Assembly: GCF_015776785.2 (NCBI RefSeq)
Contig: NZ_LFMD02000007.1
Span: 831,547 to 895,546 of the forward strand
Source of the DNA: Kitasatospora sp. SUK 42
Lineage (GTDB): Bacteria > Actinomycetota > Actinomycetes > Streptomycetales > Streptomycetaceae
Length of the DNA: 64,000 nt
Direction: 5' to 3'
The notes under the pieces are model-generated. The model worked only from the letters and a program-made list of their open reading frames with translations, was not told the origin of the DNA and ran no database searches. Positions 8,496 through 17,420 of this stretch are shown here, piece after piece. The translations under genes were made by a program, and so were the position numbers. The first letter of the stretch is position 1. Every line of letters starts with the position of its first letter.

Positions 8496-10618
8496 CCGGC
8501 CGGCGCGGGGGCGGCGGCCAGCTGAGCCAGGTAGCGCTCGGCGGCCCGGAGCTTACGGCCGTCGCGGCCCGGGAGATGGGCGCGCAACTCGATGATCTCC
8601 GGAGCGATCCGGATGGCCTCCGCCCGGTCGGTGATGGAACGCCAGCAGGCCTCGGCGTTGGTGGCGGCCTGCTGGGTCTCCGGGTGGTCCGCGCCCTGCG
8701 CGCGGAGCAGCGTCAGCGCCACCTCGCGGTAGATGTCCGCGGCTTCGACGGGTCGGCCCGCGAGCCGGCACACGTGCGCCCGCACCTGACGTACCTGCAG
8801 GACCGGCTCGGACACGGCCCCGTGCTCGGCGATCGCCTCCAGTTCGAGGGCGAGGGCGAGGTCGGTCGCGGCGGCGTGATCCCCGGCGTCGGCGCTGCGG
8901 ACGATCCGTCCGATGACCTCGCGGTAGTCCGCCCGGGGTCGACCGGCGGGCGCCTCCTCGGCCGGAGCGGCGTCCTGCGGCGCCTCGTCCACCGGCACCC
9001 GGTCGGCGGGCTGGGCCTCGGCCGGGACGGCGTCCCGGGGCTCCTCGACAACCCCGCCGGTCCCGACGGCCTCGCCGACCTCGGCCGCTTCCACGGCCTC
9101 CGCCGCCTCGGCGGCCCCCTCGACGGCTTCAACCTCGCCCGCGGCCACGACCTCGTCCACGGCCGAGACCTCGGCCTCGATCTCGTCCGACGACTCGGAC
9201 CGTCCCTTGCGCAGCGTGACACCGCCCGAGGTCACCGCGTCCTCGACCGGAGCCTCGGCGGCGGAGCCCGGCTTGCTCAGGTTCAGGCCCACGTCCGACG
9301 CCTCCGCCGGCTGCTCCTCTCCCGCCTTCAGCAGACTGACCGGCCGGGCCGGTCGCGGCGGAGTGGGCGGCACCCCGGGCTTGATCAGGCTCACCGGCCC
9401 GCCCGCGGGCGTGGAGGGCACCGCCCGTTCGGCCACCGCCTCCTGAGGCTCCGCCTGGCGCGGCGGCGGGACGGGCGCCGCGGCCACCGGCGGCACCGGC
9501 GGCCGCTCCGCCGGTACGGCGTCCGACGGCACCACATCCGCGACCGGCACCGCGGCGGGCACCATGTCGGCCGGCGCCACGTCGACCGCCGGAACGACGT
9601 CCGCCGGGACCTCACCACGGCGGGCGGTGTTGCGGAAGACCGGGCGGTCCGGGGCATGCGTGGCCAGGATGACCACGTCCGGCCGCAGCACCGAGTACAC
9701 CTGCTGCCGCAGCTGCTCCGGCGCCAGCACCTCGCCCGCACCCGGGCGGCCGCCGTGCAGTGCCTCTATCAGGGCGCGGGTGAAGGTGCCGATCTGCTCC
9801 GGGTCCGGGCTGACGACCGCCCACAGCGGAATGCCCTCGCTGAGCGGCGAGACCGCGCCCTGGAGGTACGGCCACACGTTCTGGTCGGCGCTCAGGTCGG
9901 CGATGACCAGGGTCTGCCACTCGGCCGGACGGTGGCTCAGCTCGGCGGCGATGGCCTGCCAGGGCAGGCCGTCCTGCCTGGAGTCGCGCAGGGTGAGCTG
10001 CAACTGGCCCCCACGCTTGTCGGCGACGACGTGCCCTCCCAGGTGCACCAGCAGCGGCCCGGGGTGCCGGGAGGCGGCGCGCAGGTGGGCGAGGACGGTG
10101 TGCGGGTCGCCGGCGCCTGGGAGGTGGACGGCGTCCACCGCGTCGGCGGCGAGCAGCACCTGCGGCGAGACGGCGGCGAGCATCGCCGACAGCACGGGCG
10201 CCTGGGCCGGTCCGCCACGCCCCCAGGTGCGGCGTCCGGAGTTGCCGTACCCGCCCTCGATCACCAGGATCCGTCCGCGCGGCGCCGCGCCCAGTCCGCC
10301 CGCACCCGTACCCGTGCCCGTGCCCGTGCCCGCGGCAGCCGTACCCGCGACCGTGCCGGGGGCGGAGAACGGCGGCGACGACGCCGGGCCGGGAACCCCC
10401 ACGGCGGGAAGGCCGGTGAGGGTCCATCCGGTGGGTGCGACGGGCGGTGCGGGCGGCGCCGGGGGCGCGGCCGGCGGTACGGGCGGCTCGTACAGCGCGG
10501 CGGGCCCGGGCGGGTGCTCCTCGGAGGGCCGGCGCGAGGGCGGTGGCGGTACCGCGTCCCAGGGGCCCGAGTCCGCGGTCGGCTCGGGACCTCCGGAAAC
10601 AGCTGTCGTCTCCGCCAT
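8489..10618 (-). CDS. Pro-rich protein with caspase-like core and C-terminal TPR-like helices
   Basis: I do not recognise a named family. Residues 1-110 are Pro/Ala/Gly-rich with a (GT)n run. Residues 115-330 look like an alpha/beta domain: RILVIEGG strand, then LLVHLGGHVVAD (His196) and LVIADLS (Asp241, Ser243), which resembles the His and Cys strands of caspase-like folds with the cysteine replaced. The middle third is disordered and holds four short motifs (VSLIKPG, VSLLKAG, LNLSKPG, VTLRKG). The last 150 residues are helical and TPR-like. A relative of the core is encoded at 24906-25766, at the other end of the Tad locus. I chose ATG at 10618; the frame is open to 11230 but overlaps the HAD gene. 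Confidence 0.65.
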   Translation of the reverse strand: MAETTAVSGGPEPTADSGPWDAVPPPPSRRPSEEHPPGPAALYEPPVPPAAPPAPPAPPVAPTGWTLTGLPAVGVPGPASSPPFSAPGTVAGTAAAGTGTGTGTGAGGLGAAPRGRILVIEGGYGNSGRRTWGRGGPAQAPVLSAMLAAVSPQVLLAADAVDAVHLPGAGDPHTVLAHLRAASRHPGPLLVHLGGHVVADKRGGQLQLTLRDSRQDGLPWQAIAAELSHRPAEWQTLVIADLSADQNVWPYLQGAVSPLSEGIPLWAVVSPDPEQIGTFTRALIEALHGGRPGAGEVLAPEQLRQQVYSVLRPDVVILATHAPDRPVFRNTARRGEVPADVVPAVDVAPADMVPAAVPVADVVPSDAVPAERPPVPPVAAAPVPPPRQAEPQEAVAERAVPSTPAGGPVSLIKPGVPPTPPRPARPVSLLKAGEEQPAEASDVGLNLSKPGSAAEAPVEDAVTSGGVTLRKGRSESSDEIEAEVSAVDEVVAAGEVEAVEGAAEAAEAVEAAEVGEAVGTGGVVEEPRDAVPAEAQPADRVPVDEAPQDAAPAEEAPAGRPRADYREVIGRIVRSADAGDHAAATDLALALELEAIAEHGAVSEPVLQVRQVRAHVCRLAGRPVEAADIYREVALTLLRAQGADHPETQQAATNAEACWRSITDRAEAIRIAPEIIELRAHLPGRDGRKLRAAERYLAQLAAAPAPAGS

Positions 10619-10777
10619 CTTCTGGTCACCGCCCCGCCCCGCCGCTGCCGCGGCGTCTGATGCCCTAGCAATCGTGGTGCCTGCCACCACGTCCCGTGCG
10701 CGCAACCCTACGAGATCCCGGCACACCCGATCCAGGCCGGGTCGTCGATCGGCGCGCCGACGCGACGCCGTCGCCGC

Positions 10778-10783
10778 TACGGT
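10778..10783 (+). promoter_or_regulatory. -10 element TACGGT for a leaderless HAD-like gene
   Basis: TACGGT (TAnnnT type) ends 6 nt before the ATG at 10790, and no Shine-Dalgarno sequence is present. This is the geometry of leaderless actinobacterial transcripts that start at the A of the start codon. No good -35 box is visible. Confidence 0.45.
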
Positions 10784-10789
10784 GCCTCC

Positions 10790-11287
10790 ATGACCCGCCC
10801 CGACCTCCCCTTGCTGTTCCTCGACGTCGACGGTCCGCTCATTCCCTTCGGCGCCCCGCCCCTGGGCGGCTACCCGACCTACCCGGGCCCCGTCCCGTAC
10901 GGAAACCCGTTGGTGGCGCGGGTCGACCCGGCGCTCGGGCCGCGCCTCCTGGCCCTGCCCTGCGAACTGGTCTGGGCCACGACCTGGTTGGCGGACGCCA
11001 ACGACTGCCTCTCGCCCCGGCTGGGCCTGCCCCGGCTGCCCGTCGTGGACTGGCCTGCGACGGACGCCCCGGACAACGGAGGTCAACTGCACTGGAAGAC
11101 GAGGCCCTTGACCGTCCGGGCCGCCGGGCGGCCGTTCGCCTGGGTGGACGACGAGATCACCGAAGCCGACCGCCGCTGGGTCGCGGCCCATCACCCGGCC
11201 CGCGCGCTGCTCCACCGCGTCGACCCGCAAGTCGGCCTCACCGACGCCGACTTCGCCACCCTCGATGCCTGGCTGCGCACGGTCTGA
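10790..11287 (+). CDS. Small HAD-like hydrolase domain protein
   Basis: A 165-residue cytoplasmic protein. The N-terminal LLFLDVDGPL is a HAD motif I (DxDG), ATTW fits motif II with threonine, a lysine follows in HWKTRPL, and FAWVDDEI supplies the motif IV acidic pair. All HAD catalytic motifs are therefore present with no cap domain, as in the HAD domains grouped with RNA-repair proteins (HAD_SAK type). The substrate is unknown. It is the only plus-strand gene inside the otherwise minus-strand Tad region and ends at a strong bidirectional terminator. Confidence 0.75.
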   Translation: MTRPDLPLLFLDVDGPLIPFGAPPLGGYPTYPGPVPYGNPLVARVDPALGPRLLALPCELVWATTWLADANDCLSPRLGLPRLPVVDWPATDAPDNGGQLHWKTRPLTVRAAGRPFAWVDDEITEADRRWVAAHHPARALLHRVDPQVGLTDADFATLDAWLRTV

Positions 11288-11306
11288 CCGGGCCCGCCGG
11301 CGACCA

Positions 11307-11357
11307 ACGCCGACTGCCCGCCCGATTCCCAGGAGGAGTCGGGCGGGCAGTCGGCGT
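11307..11357. terminator. Bidirectional terminator between HAD gene and LysM-BTAD gene
   Basis: Perfect 19-bp arms (11307-11325 with 11339-11357) around a 13-nt loop, filling the gap between convergent stop codons at 11287 and 11364. The arms are G+C-rich with no T-run. Confidence 0.85.
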
Positions 11358-11363
11358 ACGGCC

Positions 11364-14300
11364 TCAGGAGCCGGCCAGCAGGTCCCGCAGGAGGGTGACC
11401 GTGTCGGCGTCGAGGTCCCGGCCGGTGCGGCGGCTCAGCGCGTCGAGGCGGTTGACCGCCCGGAGCAGCTGGTCGCGGGCGCCGGCGGAGGCGTAGGCGT
11501 AGAAGAGGTCCCGGTGCAGGAGTTCGACGTCCGGGGCGACGGCGAGGCCGCGGAAGACGGCGGCCTCGGCGCTGCGGTGGTCGCCGTACTGGAGGCGGCG
11601 GGCGGCGAGTTCGTGGGCGGTGTCGACGATGGCGGCGATCATGTCCTGGCGTTCGGACTCGGCCCAGCCGTAGGAGGCGGGCGGCGCCTCGGCGAAGGGG
11701 GCGCCGCGGACCAGGGCGAGGGCGTGGGCCAGGGCGGCGTCGGCGGTGGCGCTGGTGCTGCGCATGCCGCGCCGGTAGAGGCTGCGGAACTCGTCCCAGT
11801 CGCAGGTGACGGCCGGCGCGAAGGAGTAGCCGTCGGTGCCCTCGGTGGGCAGGTGGGCGCGGCCCTCCGGCGAGTTGCCGAACCAGGCCGCGAGGTCGGC
11901 GAGTTTGGCCGGGAGCGGGCTCTTGGTGCCGGAGGCGGTGGGGTGCGGGTCGAGGTGTGCGGCGCCGGGGTGCAGGTCGTGGTCGAGGGCGTGGTGATCG
12001 GCGCCGGGGCGCAGCGCGAGGTAGACGGCGAGTTCGGTGAGCCGGGGCAGCGCCCCGGGTTCGGCGCTGCCGAGGGTGCCGGCCACGTCGACCGGACCGA
12101 GCAGCCGGATCCGGGGCGCGTTGCGCGGGGCGTGCGCCTCCGGGGAACGGAGGATGGCGAGCAGGTCGTCGCTGTCGCTGCGGCCGGGGGTGGTCCGGGC
12201 GACGGTGGCCACGGCCGCGGGGCCGGGTTCGGCGTCGGGCCCGGCACCGGCCCCCGCCTCGGACGGGCCGTCCGCGGTGGGATCAGGCCGGGACGGGATC
12301 CGCGGGTCGACGCCGGTGGGCGCGGGCGCGCTCTGGTGCGTCGGGGCCGGCTCGGCGGGCCTGGCGGGATCAACAGGCCCGGCGGGATCGACGGGCCCGG
12401 CGGGCTCGACGGACCGCTGCGGCGCCACGGGCTGAACCGGAAACACGACCACCGACGCGTCCACCGGCGCCACGTCCGCCGTCTCCGCCCCGACCCGCGG
12501 ATCGGCCGGCGAATCGACCGACGAACCGGCCGACGAACCGACCGCCGGATCGGCCGGCGAACCGGCTGGCGAACCGGCCGGCAGCCGCAGCTCGCGGGTG
12601 GTGTCGTCGGTGGCCTGCTCGGTGTCGGTGGCCGCCTGCCGCCCCTGCCCGTTGATGGCGAACCGCGCCGGCCCGGCCTGTACGGGAATGGGGGCGGGGG
12701 ACGGAGCCGGCGCCGCCGGGTCCGTGCCCGCGAACGGGCTGGCGCCGGTGCCGATGACCCTGGTCAGCAGCCGGGGCCCGGCGGCCGCGTCCGCGCCCTC
12801 CTCGACCTCCGCACCCGACGCGCCGACCGCAGCCAACACGGGTACCGCGAGCGGCAGTTCGGTGGTGTCGGTGTCCTCGTCGAAGTCCGGGTCGAGCCCG
12901 GGACCGTCCAGGGTCCAGGCGGGCGCCGGGTGCTGGGTGGTGTCGTCGGCGACCCGGAGCAGCTCGGCGACCTGGTCGTACTGCTGCCCGTCGAGCCGCT
13001 GGAGTTCGACGGTCAGGTGCAGGCCGGGGATGGCGGCCTGGCCGGTGGTCGGCAGGGTCCAGCGGGCGACCGGCCCGGTGCCGCGCTCGGGGGCGCGGGT
13101 GATGACGGCGACACAGGTGCGCGGACGGGCGTCGAGCAGGCGGCCGAGTTCGGCGGGGGTGTCGCCGCCGGGCTGCTGGGCGCAGAGCACGATCTCGGGG
13201 ATCCAGGACTCGTCCGCCTGCCCCCGGCTGCGGGCCTCGCGCGGGCTGACGGCCTCGGCGGCGATCAGGGTGGCGCGGGCCTTGGCGGTGCGCGGGCCGA
13301 GGGCGGCCAGCGCGGCCTCCAGGGTGGGGTGGCGGTGGATGCGCTCGGCGGCCGGGCCGCTGATCGACACCTCGTCGGCGAGGTCCACCAGGTGCAGGTG
13401 GAGCCGGTCGGCGAGCGGGCTGTGGGCGAGTTCGATGGCGAGGGTGCGCAGCACGTCGCGGGCGTCGTCGGGGTGGCCGGAGAGGTGGAGCAGCCGGACG
13501 GCCTCCAGGTCGGCGAGCACCACCGAGCCGTCGGGCGAGGTGCCGAGGGTGACCAGCGCGGGGTAGGGCGCGGCGGTCTTACGGGCCTGGGCCGCGCTGA
13601 GCAGGTCACCGGAGTCCGCGCCGCACCACCAGACGTTGGCGGCGTGCGCGGCGCGGAACGGCGCGATCGGGGTGGCCGGGCCGGACAGGTGCAGCTCGAT
13701 GACGTGGTCGAGGGTGATCCGGGCGGCGACGATGGCGGGCAGGCGCTTGCCCCCGCGCACCGTGTTGCGGGCCAGGGTGCGCAGGGCGCGGTCCAGCAGT
13801 TCGAGACCGGCCTGGTCCTGGCGGGTCATCAGTTCGTTCTCGAAGGCGGCGGCCTCGGCCTCGGGCATCGCGATGCGGTGCCGGGGGCGGCGGCCCCGCA
13901 GCTGGGCACCGCGCTTGTGGGCGACGGTGCCGACCATGATGGCGGCGAGCAGGACGCCGACGGTGGAGGCGGTGAGGGCGACGCTGTAGTCGCCGCCGGA
14001 TGCCGGGTCGGCATGCGCGGCGGAGGCTGGCGCGGGGGTGTGGGCGGGCGCCTGCGTGGGCGCCGGGGTGGCCTGCTCCGGGGCAGCCTGCGTCGGGGCG
14101 GGCGCGGGAGCCTGGGTCGCCGGGGCCTGGCCGGGCGCGGGAGCCGGCGTCTGGGCGGGGGCGGGAGCCGGCGTGGGAGCGGTCGCCCCCGGCACGGTGA
14201 GCACCGTCCCCGGCTCCAGCACGTCCGGGTCGGTGAGCCGCTCCCCGCCCGGCGCCTGCACCCCCTTGTTCGCCTCGAACAGCTTCGGCCAGGCCTCGCC

Positions 14301-15398
14301 GTCACCCAACTCCCGCTGGGCGATGGCGGACAGGCTGTCCCCGGACTGGACGGTCACCGTCTTCGGCCCGCCCGCCCCGGGCTCCGTCCCGGCCTGCGGC
14401 ACCTCGGCCGCACCGGATCCCGACGCCGCACCGGACCCCGCGGCCGCACCGGCACCGGCATCCGGCGTCTGCGCGGGCGTCTGGGCCGGGGCCTGCGCGG
14501 GAGTCTGCGCGGAGGCCTGCCCGGCCGCCTTCGCCTCGTCCGGCTTGGCGTCCGCCGGCATCAGCAGTTCCCAGCCCGGCTGGATCGGCCGGTCCGCGTC
14601 GAAGCGGACACCCGAATCGCCCATCGTCCGGCCGTCGTTGAGCTTGGCGATCTCCACCCAGCGTTCGCCGGAGCCCAGTTGACGCTCCGCGATGGACCAC
14701 AGACTGTCCGCCGGCCGACTGTCCCGCACGGTGTACGTCGCGTGCTGGTCGGCCGCCGGGGCCAGTGCGGGCGCCGACTGCGCCGCGGGCAGCGCGGCCC
14801 GCTGCACGCCCGGGGTCAACTGGGCCTGGACGACCGGGGTGTGGGTCAGCTCGGGCACCGCGGCGAAGGCGGAACCGGCCACCGGCAGCAGCCCGAGCAC
14901 CGAGCCGACGAGTCCGGCCGCGACCCGCTGGCTCCAGCCGAAGGCCGGGATCCGGCGGGCGATCCGGCCGCGCAGCTGGGCGGGGATCTCCAGCAGCACG
15001 GAGAGTGCGAAGCAGGCCCAGGCCAGCCAGCCGACCACCACGAGCAGCCAGAGGAACAGCCGCCCGTCGTCCGGACTGGTGAGCGCCTCCCCCACCCCGC
15101 CCGACACGACCTCGCCCATCGAGGCCACCGCCTGGGTGCCGTACAGCAGCAGCGCGGGCACGCCGAACAGCAGCGCGAGCAGGGTGACCAGCGCGGCGAG
15201 CGCGGTGATCAGGGCGCCGCCGCGGCGGCGCCCGGCCCGGTGCCCGGTTCGGGTCCGGCCCCTCGCGTGTCGGTCCCGGTCGTTCCCGGTTCCCGTCCGG
15301 GCGGTTCCGGCCCGAGCGGCTCCCGCCGGGTTGGTTCCGTCCCGGCCGGTACGGGCCTGGGCGGATCGGGCCTGGTCCTTGGCACGTGGCGCGGCCAT
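11364..15398 (-). CDS. Large membrane protein with two LysM domains and a C-terminal BTAD
   Basis: A 1344-residue protein. After a basic, disordered start come hydrophobic segments at about 62-90, 112-138 and 158-180, then LysM-like repeats near 220-280 (YTVRDSRPADSLWSIAERQL) and 340-400 (VTVQSGDSLSAIAQREL), which bind glycan chains. A further membrane segment lies near 480-505. The rest is a cytoplasmic region ending in an OmpR-like/BTAD helical domain (WDEFRSLYRRG to the C-terminus), as in SARP regulators. It may couple the envelope to regulation or scaffold the pilus machine; that is inference. The start overlaps the upstream stop by 1 nt (TGATG), so it is translationally coupled to the Tad operon. 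Long Pro/Ala/Thr-rich linkers separate the domains. Confidence 0.8.
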   Translation of the reverse strand: MAAPRAKDQARSAQARTGRDGTNPAGAARAGTARTGTGNDRDRHARGRTRTGHRAGRRRGGALITALAALVTLLALLFGVPALLLYGTQAVASMGEVVSGGVGEALTSPDDGRLFLWLLVVVGWLAWACFALSVLLEIPAQLRGRIARRIPAFGWSQRVAAGLVGSVLGLLPVAGSAFAAVPELTHTPVVQAQLTPGVQRAALPAAQSAPALAPAADQHATYTVRDSRPADSLWSIAERQLGSGERWVEIAKLNDGRTMGDSGVRFDADRPIQPGWELLMPADAKPDEAKAAGQASAQTPAQAPAQTPAQTPDAGAGAAAGSGAASGSGAAEVPQAGTEPGAGGPKTVTVQSGDSLSAIAQRELGDGEAWPKLFEANKGVQAPGGERLTDPDVLEPGTVLTVPGATAPTPAPAPAQTPAPAPGQAPATQAPAPAPTQAAPEQATPAPTQAPAHTPAPASAAHADPASGGDYSVALTASTVGVLLAAIMVGTVAHKRGAQLRGRRPRHRIAMPEAEAAAFENELMTRQDQAGLELLDRALRTLARNTVRGGKRLPAIVAARITLDHVIELHLSGPATPIAPFRAAHAANVWWCGADSGDLLSAAQARKTAAPYPALVTLGTSPDGSVVLADLEAVRLLHLSGHPDDARDVLRTLAIELAHSPLADRLHLHLVDLADEVSISGPAAERIHRHPTLEAALAALGPRTAKARATLIAAEAVSPREARSRGQADESWIPEIVLCAQQPGGDTPAELGRLLDARPRTCVAVITRAPERGTGPVARWTLPTTGQAAIPGLHLTVELQRLDGQQYDQVAELLRVADDTTQHPAPAWTLDGPGLDPDFDEDTDTTELPLAVPVLAAVGASGAEVEEGADAAAGPRLLTRVIGTGASPFAGTDPAAPAPSPAPIPVQAGPARFAINGQGRQAATDTEQATDDTTRELRLPAGSPAGSPADPAVGSSAGSSVDSPADPRVGAETADVAPVDASVVVFPVQPVAPQRSVEPAGPVDPAGPVDPARPAEPAPTHQSAPAPTGVDPRIPSRPDPTADGPSEAGAGAGPDAEPGPAAVATVARTTPGRSDSDDLLAILRSPEAHAPRNAPRIRLLGPVDVAGTLGSAEPGALPRLTELAVYLALRPGADHHALDHDLHPGAAHLDPHPTASGTKSPLPAKLADLAAWFGNSPEGRAHLPTEGTDGYSFAPAVTCDWDEFRSLYRRGMRSTSATADAALAHALALVRGAPFAEAPPASYGWAESERQDMIAAIVDTAHELAARRLQYGDHRSAEAAVFRGLAVAPDVELLHRDLFYAYASAGARDQLLRAVNRLDALSRRTGRDLDADTVTLLRDLLAGS

Positions 15399-15856
15399 CA
15401 GTCGGTCTCCGCTTTCTCGACTCCGTGGACGAGGGTCGCACTGCCCTTGCCCGTTACCTTCCGCTCCCCGAGGGCGCCCAGCAGGACCGGGCGGTAGTCG
15501 GCCTGCACGGTGACGGTGACGACCCTGCCGTCACCGGAGAACTCGACCTCGCCGACCCGTAGCCCGTACAGCCCGAGGTAGGCGTCGGCGGCCTGCCGGA
15601 CGTACTCCTGCTGGACCTTGAATCCCTTGCCCTGCAACACCGCCGCCTGGTCGAGCTGTTGTCCGCCGACCCGCGCGGCCTCCTGGGCGTAGGCGTCGGT
15701 GCGCTCGGCGACCCGCAGCCGGCCGCCCGCATCGATCACCAGGGCGATGACGAGCACGACGTAGGCCGCGCAGATCGCCACGAAGAGGGCGACCGCGCCC
15801 CGGTCGGACCGGCGCGAGCGCCCGGTCCGGCGCCGCAGTCCGCTCAACACCCGCAT
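15398..15856 (-). CDS. TadG-like pilus assembly protein
   Basis: A 152-residue protein with a short basic N-terminus, the DRGAVALFVAICAAYVVLV segment as a single membrane helix (about residues 18-38), and an extracytoplasmic domain. The helix position and the DRG start fit the Flp pilus-assembly TadE/G group (pseudopilin-like proteins of the Tad system). ATG at 15856 has a GGGGAGGGG stretch next to it, although the frame is open to 15976. Its stop overlaps the start of the LysM-BTAD gene (TGATG). A repeat-filled gap of about 300 nt separates it from the TadE gene upstream. Confidence 0.75.
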   Translation of the reverse strand: MRVLSGLRRRTGRSRRSDRGAVALFVAICAAYVVLVIALVIDAGGRLRVAERTDAYAQEAARVGGQQLDQAAVLQGKGFKVQQEYVRQAADAYLGLYGLRVGEVEFSGDGRVVTVTVQADYRPVLLGALGERKVTGKGSATLVHGVEKAETD

Positions 15857-16155
15857 CCCCTCCCCCCGATCCGCACGTCGTCTCCCCACCGGCTCCCCAC
15901 CGGGCGCCCCTCGGTGCCGTTCCGTCATCCCCCGAGCGCTCTCCGCTTGCGTCTCCCCCGCGCGGGCCGTCCCCAATCCCCCGGCCGACCCGCCGGGGGC
16001 CTCGCGGTGTCCGGTGCGCCGTCACGCGCCCCGTCTCATGTCCTGTCCTGCGTCCAGTCCTGCGTGCTGTCCTGCGTCGTGTCATGTGCGCTGTCTTGCG
16101 TCTCGTGTCATGTGCGCTGTCGTACGTCGTGTCGTGCGTCGTGTCGTGCGTGCCG
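15857..16155. repeat. Spacer with a simple-sequence array inside the Tad operon
   Basis: The part from about 16036 to 16155 is an irregular array of words such as GTCCTGCGT, GTCATGTGCGCTGTC and GTCGTGCGTCGT, each 8-15 nt and repeated many times. Open frames across it give only Arg/Thr-rich repeats, so I read it as noncoding. It is the only long gap among the tightly overlapping Tad genes. The remaining 180 nt show nothing else. Confidence 0.7.
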
Positions 16156-16662
16156 TCAGGTGCCGCGGTAGCGGTCCACCACGGAGGTGAACTCTCCGAC
16201 GAGGTGCTTCGTCACGGGCACCCCGGCCGGTCCGCCCAACAGGTCGACGAGTTCGACGTCGCAGACCACCGTGACGGTGACGGTCGTGACCGGCCCGCCC
16301 GGCAGGTCCAACTGGCCCTTGCCGACCCGTACGTCGCCGTTGCGGCAGGAGACGCCCTGCTGGTTCAGCGTCGCCCGGGCGGAGTCCGCGGCGGGCTGGT
16401 CCATCCCGTCGACGCTGCGCTGCAGCGAGGCGGTACGGGCCCCGGCCCGGGCGGCGGCCTCGACCGTTCCGGCCGTGGTCTGCACCCGCCCTGCCGCGAT
16501 CGCGAGCAGGACCAGCCCGACCACGGGCGGCACGACGATCGCCGCCTCGATCGCGACCCCGCCCCGGTCCGCCCGCCGGGCGAGCCACCGGGGCCGGGGC
16601 CGGGGCCGCGACCGGAGCCCGGGCCGCCACGACAGCAGGCGCGCGCGGACCCCCCGGCTCAC
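16156..16662 (-). CDS. TadE-family pilus protein
   Basis: A 168-residue protein. An Arg-rich cytoplasmic start leads to RADRGGVAIEAAIVVPPVVGLVLLA, a TadE-type membrane helix with the prepilin-like Gly and Glu, followed by an extracytoplasmic domain with two cysteines. It belongs to the minor-pilin class of the Tad system, which is cleaved by a TadV-type peptidase. GTG at 16662 overlaps the upstream stop in a GTGA tetranucleotide, so I did not use the open frame that runs to 17085. Confidence 0.82.
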   Translation of the reverse strand: MSRGVRARLLSWRPGLRSRPRPRPRWLARRADRGGVAIEAAIVVPPVVGLVLLAIAAGRVQTTAGTVEAAARAGARTASLQRSVDGMDQPAADSARATLNQQGVSCRNGDVRVGKGQLDLPGGPVTTVTVTVVCDVELVDLLGGPAGVPVTKHLVGEFTSVVDRYRGT

Positions 16663-17072
16663 TGCGTCACCACCGGCGGGACGAAGCGCTCGCGCGGCGC
16701 CTCGGCGTACTGCCGGACGCTGGGCGCCGAGAGCCCGGGGATCAGCAGCGGAGGCGTCAGCTCCACGGTGACCCGGATCGTCTCGGGCGTGCTGCCGTCG
16801 GTCCGCACCTGGTACGACCGCACGCCCTGCCGGTCCAGGAAGTCCCGGGCCTGCCGCTGGGCGGCCTCGTTCTTCACCTCGTCCGTCGCGTTCCCCTGCA
16901 CCCGCCCGGCGTCCACGCCCTCGCGGGCGGCGGTGAGCGCGACCTGCCGGTCGTACCACCACAGCGAGGCCTGGACGACGAGCAGCAGGAGCAGCAGGAC
17001 GACCGGGAAGACGATGGCGAGACTGATGCTCATCGACCCCCGGTCGCCGCGGCGGCGAGGAAGGCGCATCAC
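16659..17072 (-). CDS. TadE-like pilus assembly protein
   Basis: A 137-residue protein. A basic leader ending DRGSMSISL is followed by a hydrophobic helix (VFPVVLLLLLLVVQASLWW) and an extracytoplasmic part. It is a minor pilin of the TadE/F type, but the usual glutamate of the prepilin motif is a serine here. GTG at 17072 makes a GTGA overlap with the upstream stop, and an ATG follows immediately at 17069; either may be used. It is co-translated with its two neighbours. Confidence 0.8.
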   Translation of the reverse strand: MMRLPRRRGDRGSMSISLAIVFPVVLLLLLLVVQASLWWYDRQVALTAAREGVDAGRVQGNATDEVKNEAAQRQARDFLDRQGVRSYQVRTDGSTPETIRVTVELTPPLLIPGLSAPSVRQYAEAPRERFVPPVVTQ

Positions 17073-17365
17073 TTGGAGGCGCCACCCGCGCCGCCGGGCA
17101 GGTTCGGATCCTGCTCGACCTTGGTGACCACCTTGTCCTTCAGCAGGTACAGCGCGGTCGCGACGGCGCCCGCGACGAACACCAGCGCGATGATGGCGAG
17201 GGCGAGTTCGATGCTGATGGCGCCGCGGTCGCCGCGCGCGCGGGCGGCGCGCAGCCGGCCCAGCCGCAGCGTGAACAGCAGCAGGGCGAACTGCACGGGC
17301 AACAGGGCGGGTCGTAGGACGGGTCGCAGCACCCGGCCTGCCAACTGGGCGAGTCGTACGGTCAT
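17069..17365 (-). CDS. Flp-type pilin-like small membrane protein
   Basis: A 98-residue protein with a long basic and hydrophobic leader (about 45 residues) ending RGDRG, then AISIELALAIIALVFVAG as a membrane helix and a short charged tail. The Gly followed by AISIE matches the Gly-x4-Glu processing site of type IVb (Flp) prepilins, so it may be the pilus subunit; the sequence is also close to a small TadE-like protein. It has GGAGAG upstream. It lies between tadC and the TadE genes, where Flp pilins are often found. Confidence 0.65.
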   Translation of the reverse strand: MTVRLAQLAGRVLRPVLRPALLPVQFALLLFTLRLGRLRAARARGDRGAISIELALAIIALVFVAGAVATALYLLKDKVVTKVEQDPNLPGGAGGASK

Positions 17366-17420
17366 CGGGCTCTCCGGTGGGTGTGGTGTGGTGTCAGCTG
17401 CTCTTGCTCGGGGACGGGCT

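Noticed and set aside
11265..15497. A 1410-residue plus-strand open frame and other very long antisense frames (e.g. minus strand 3216-5627)
   Set aside because: They are antisense shadows of genes with clear domains; high G+C gives few stop codons in these frames. Composition is Arg/Gly/Ala noise without motifs.
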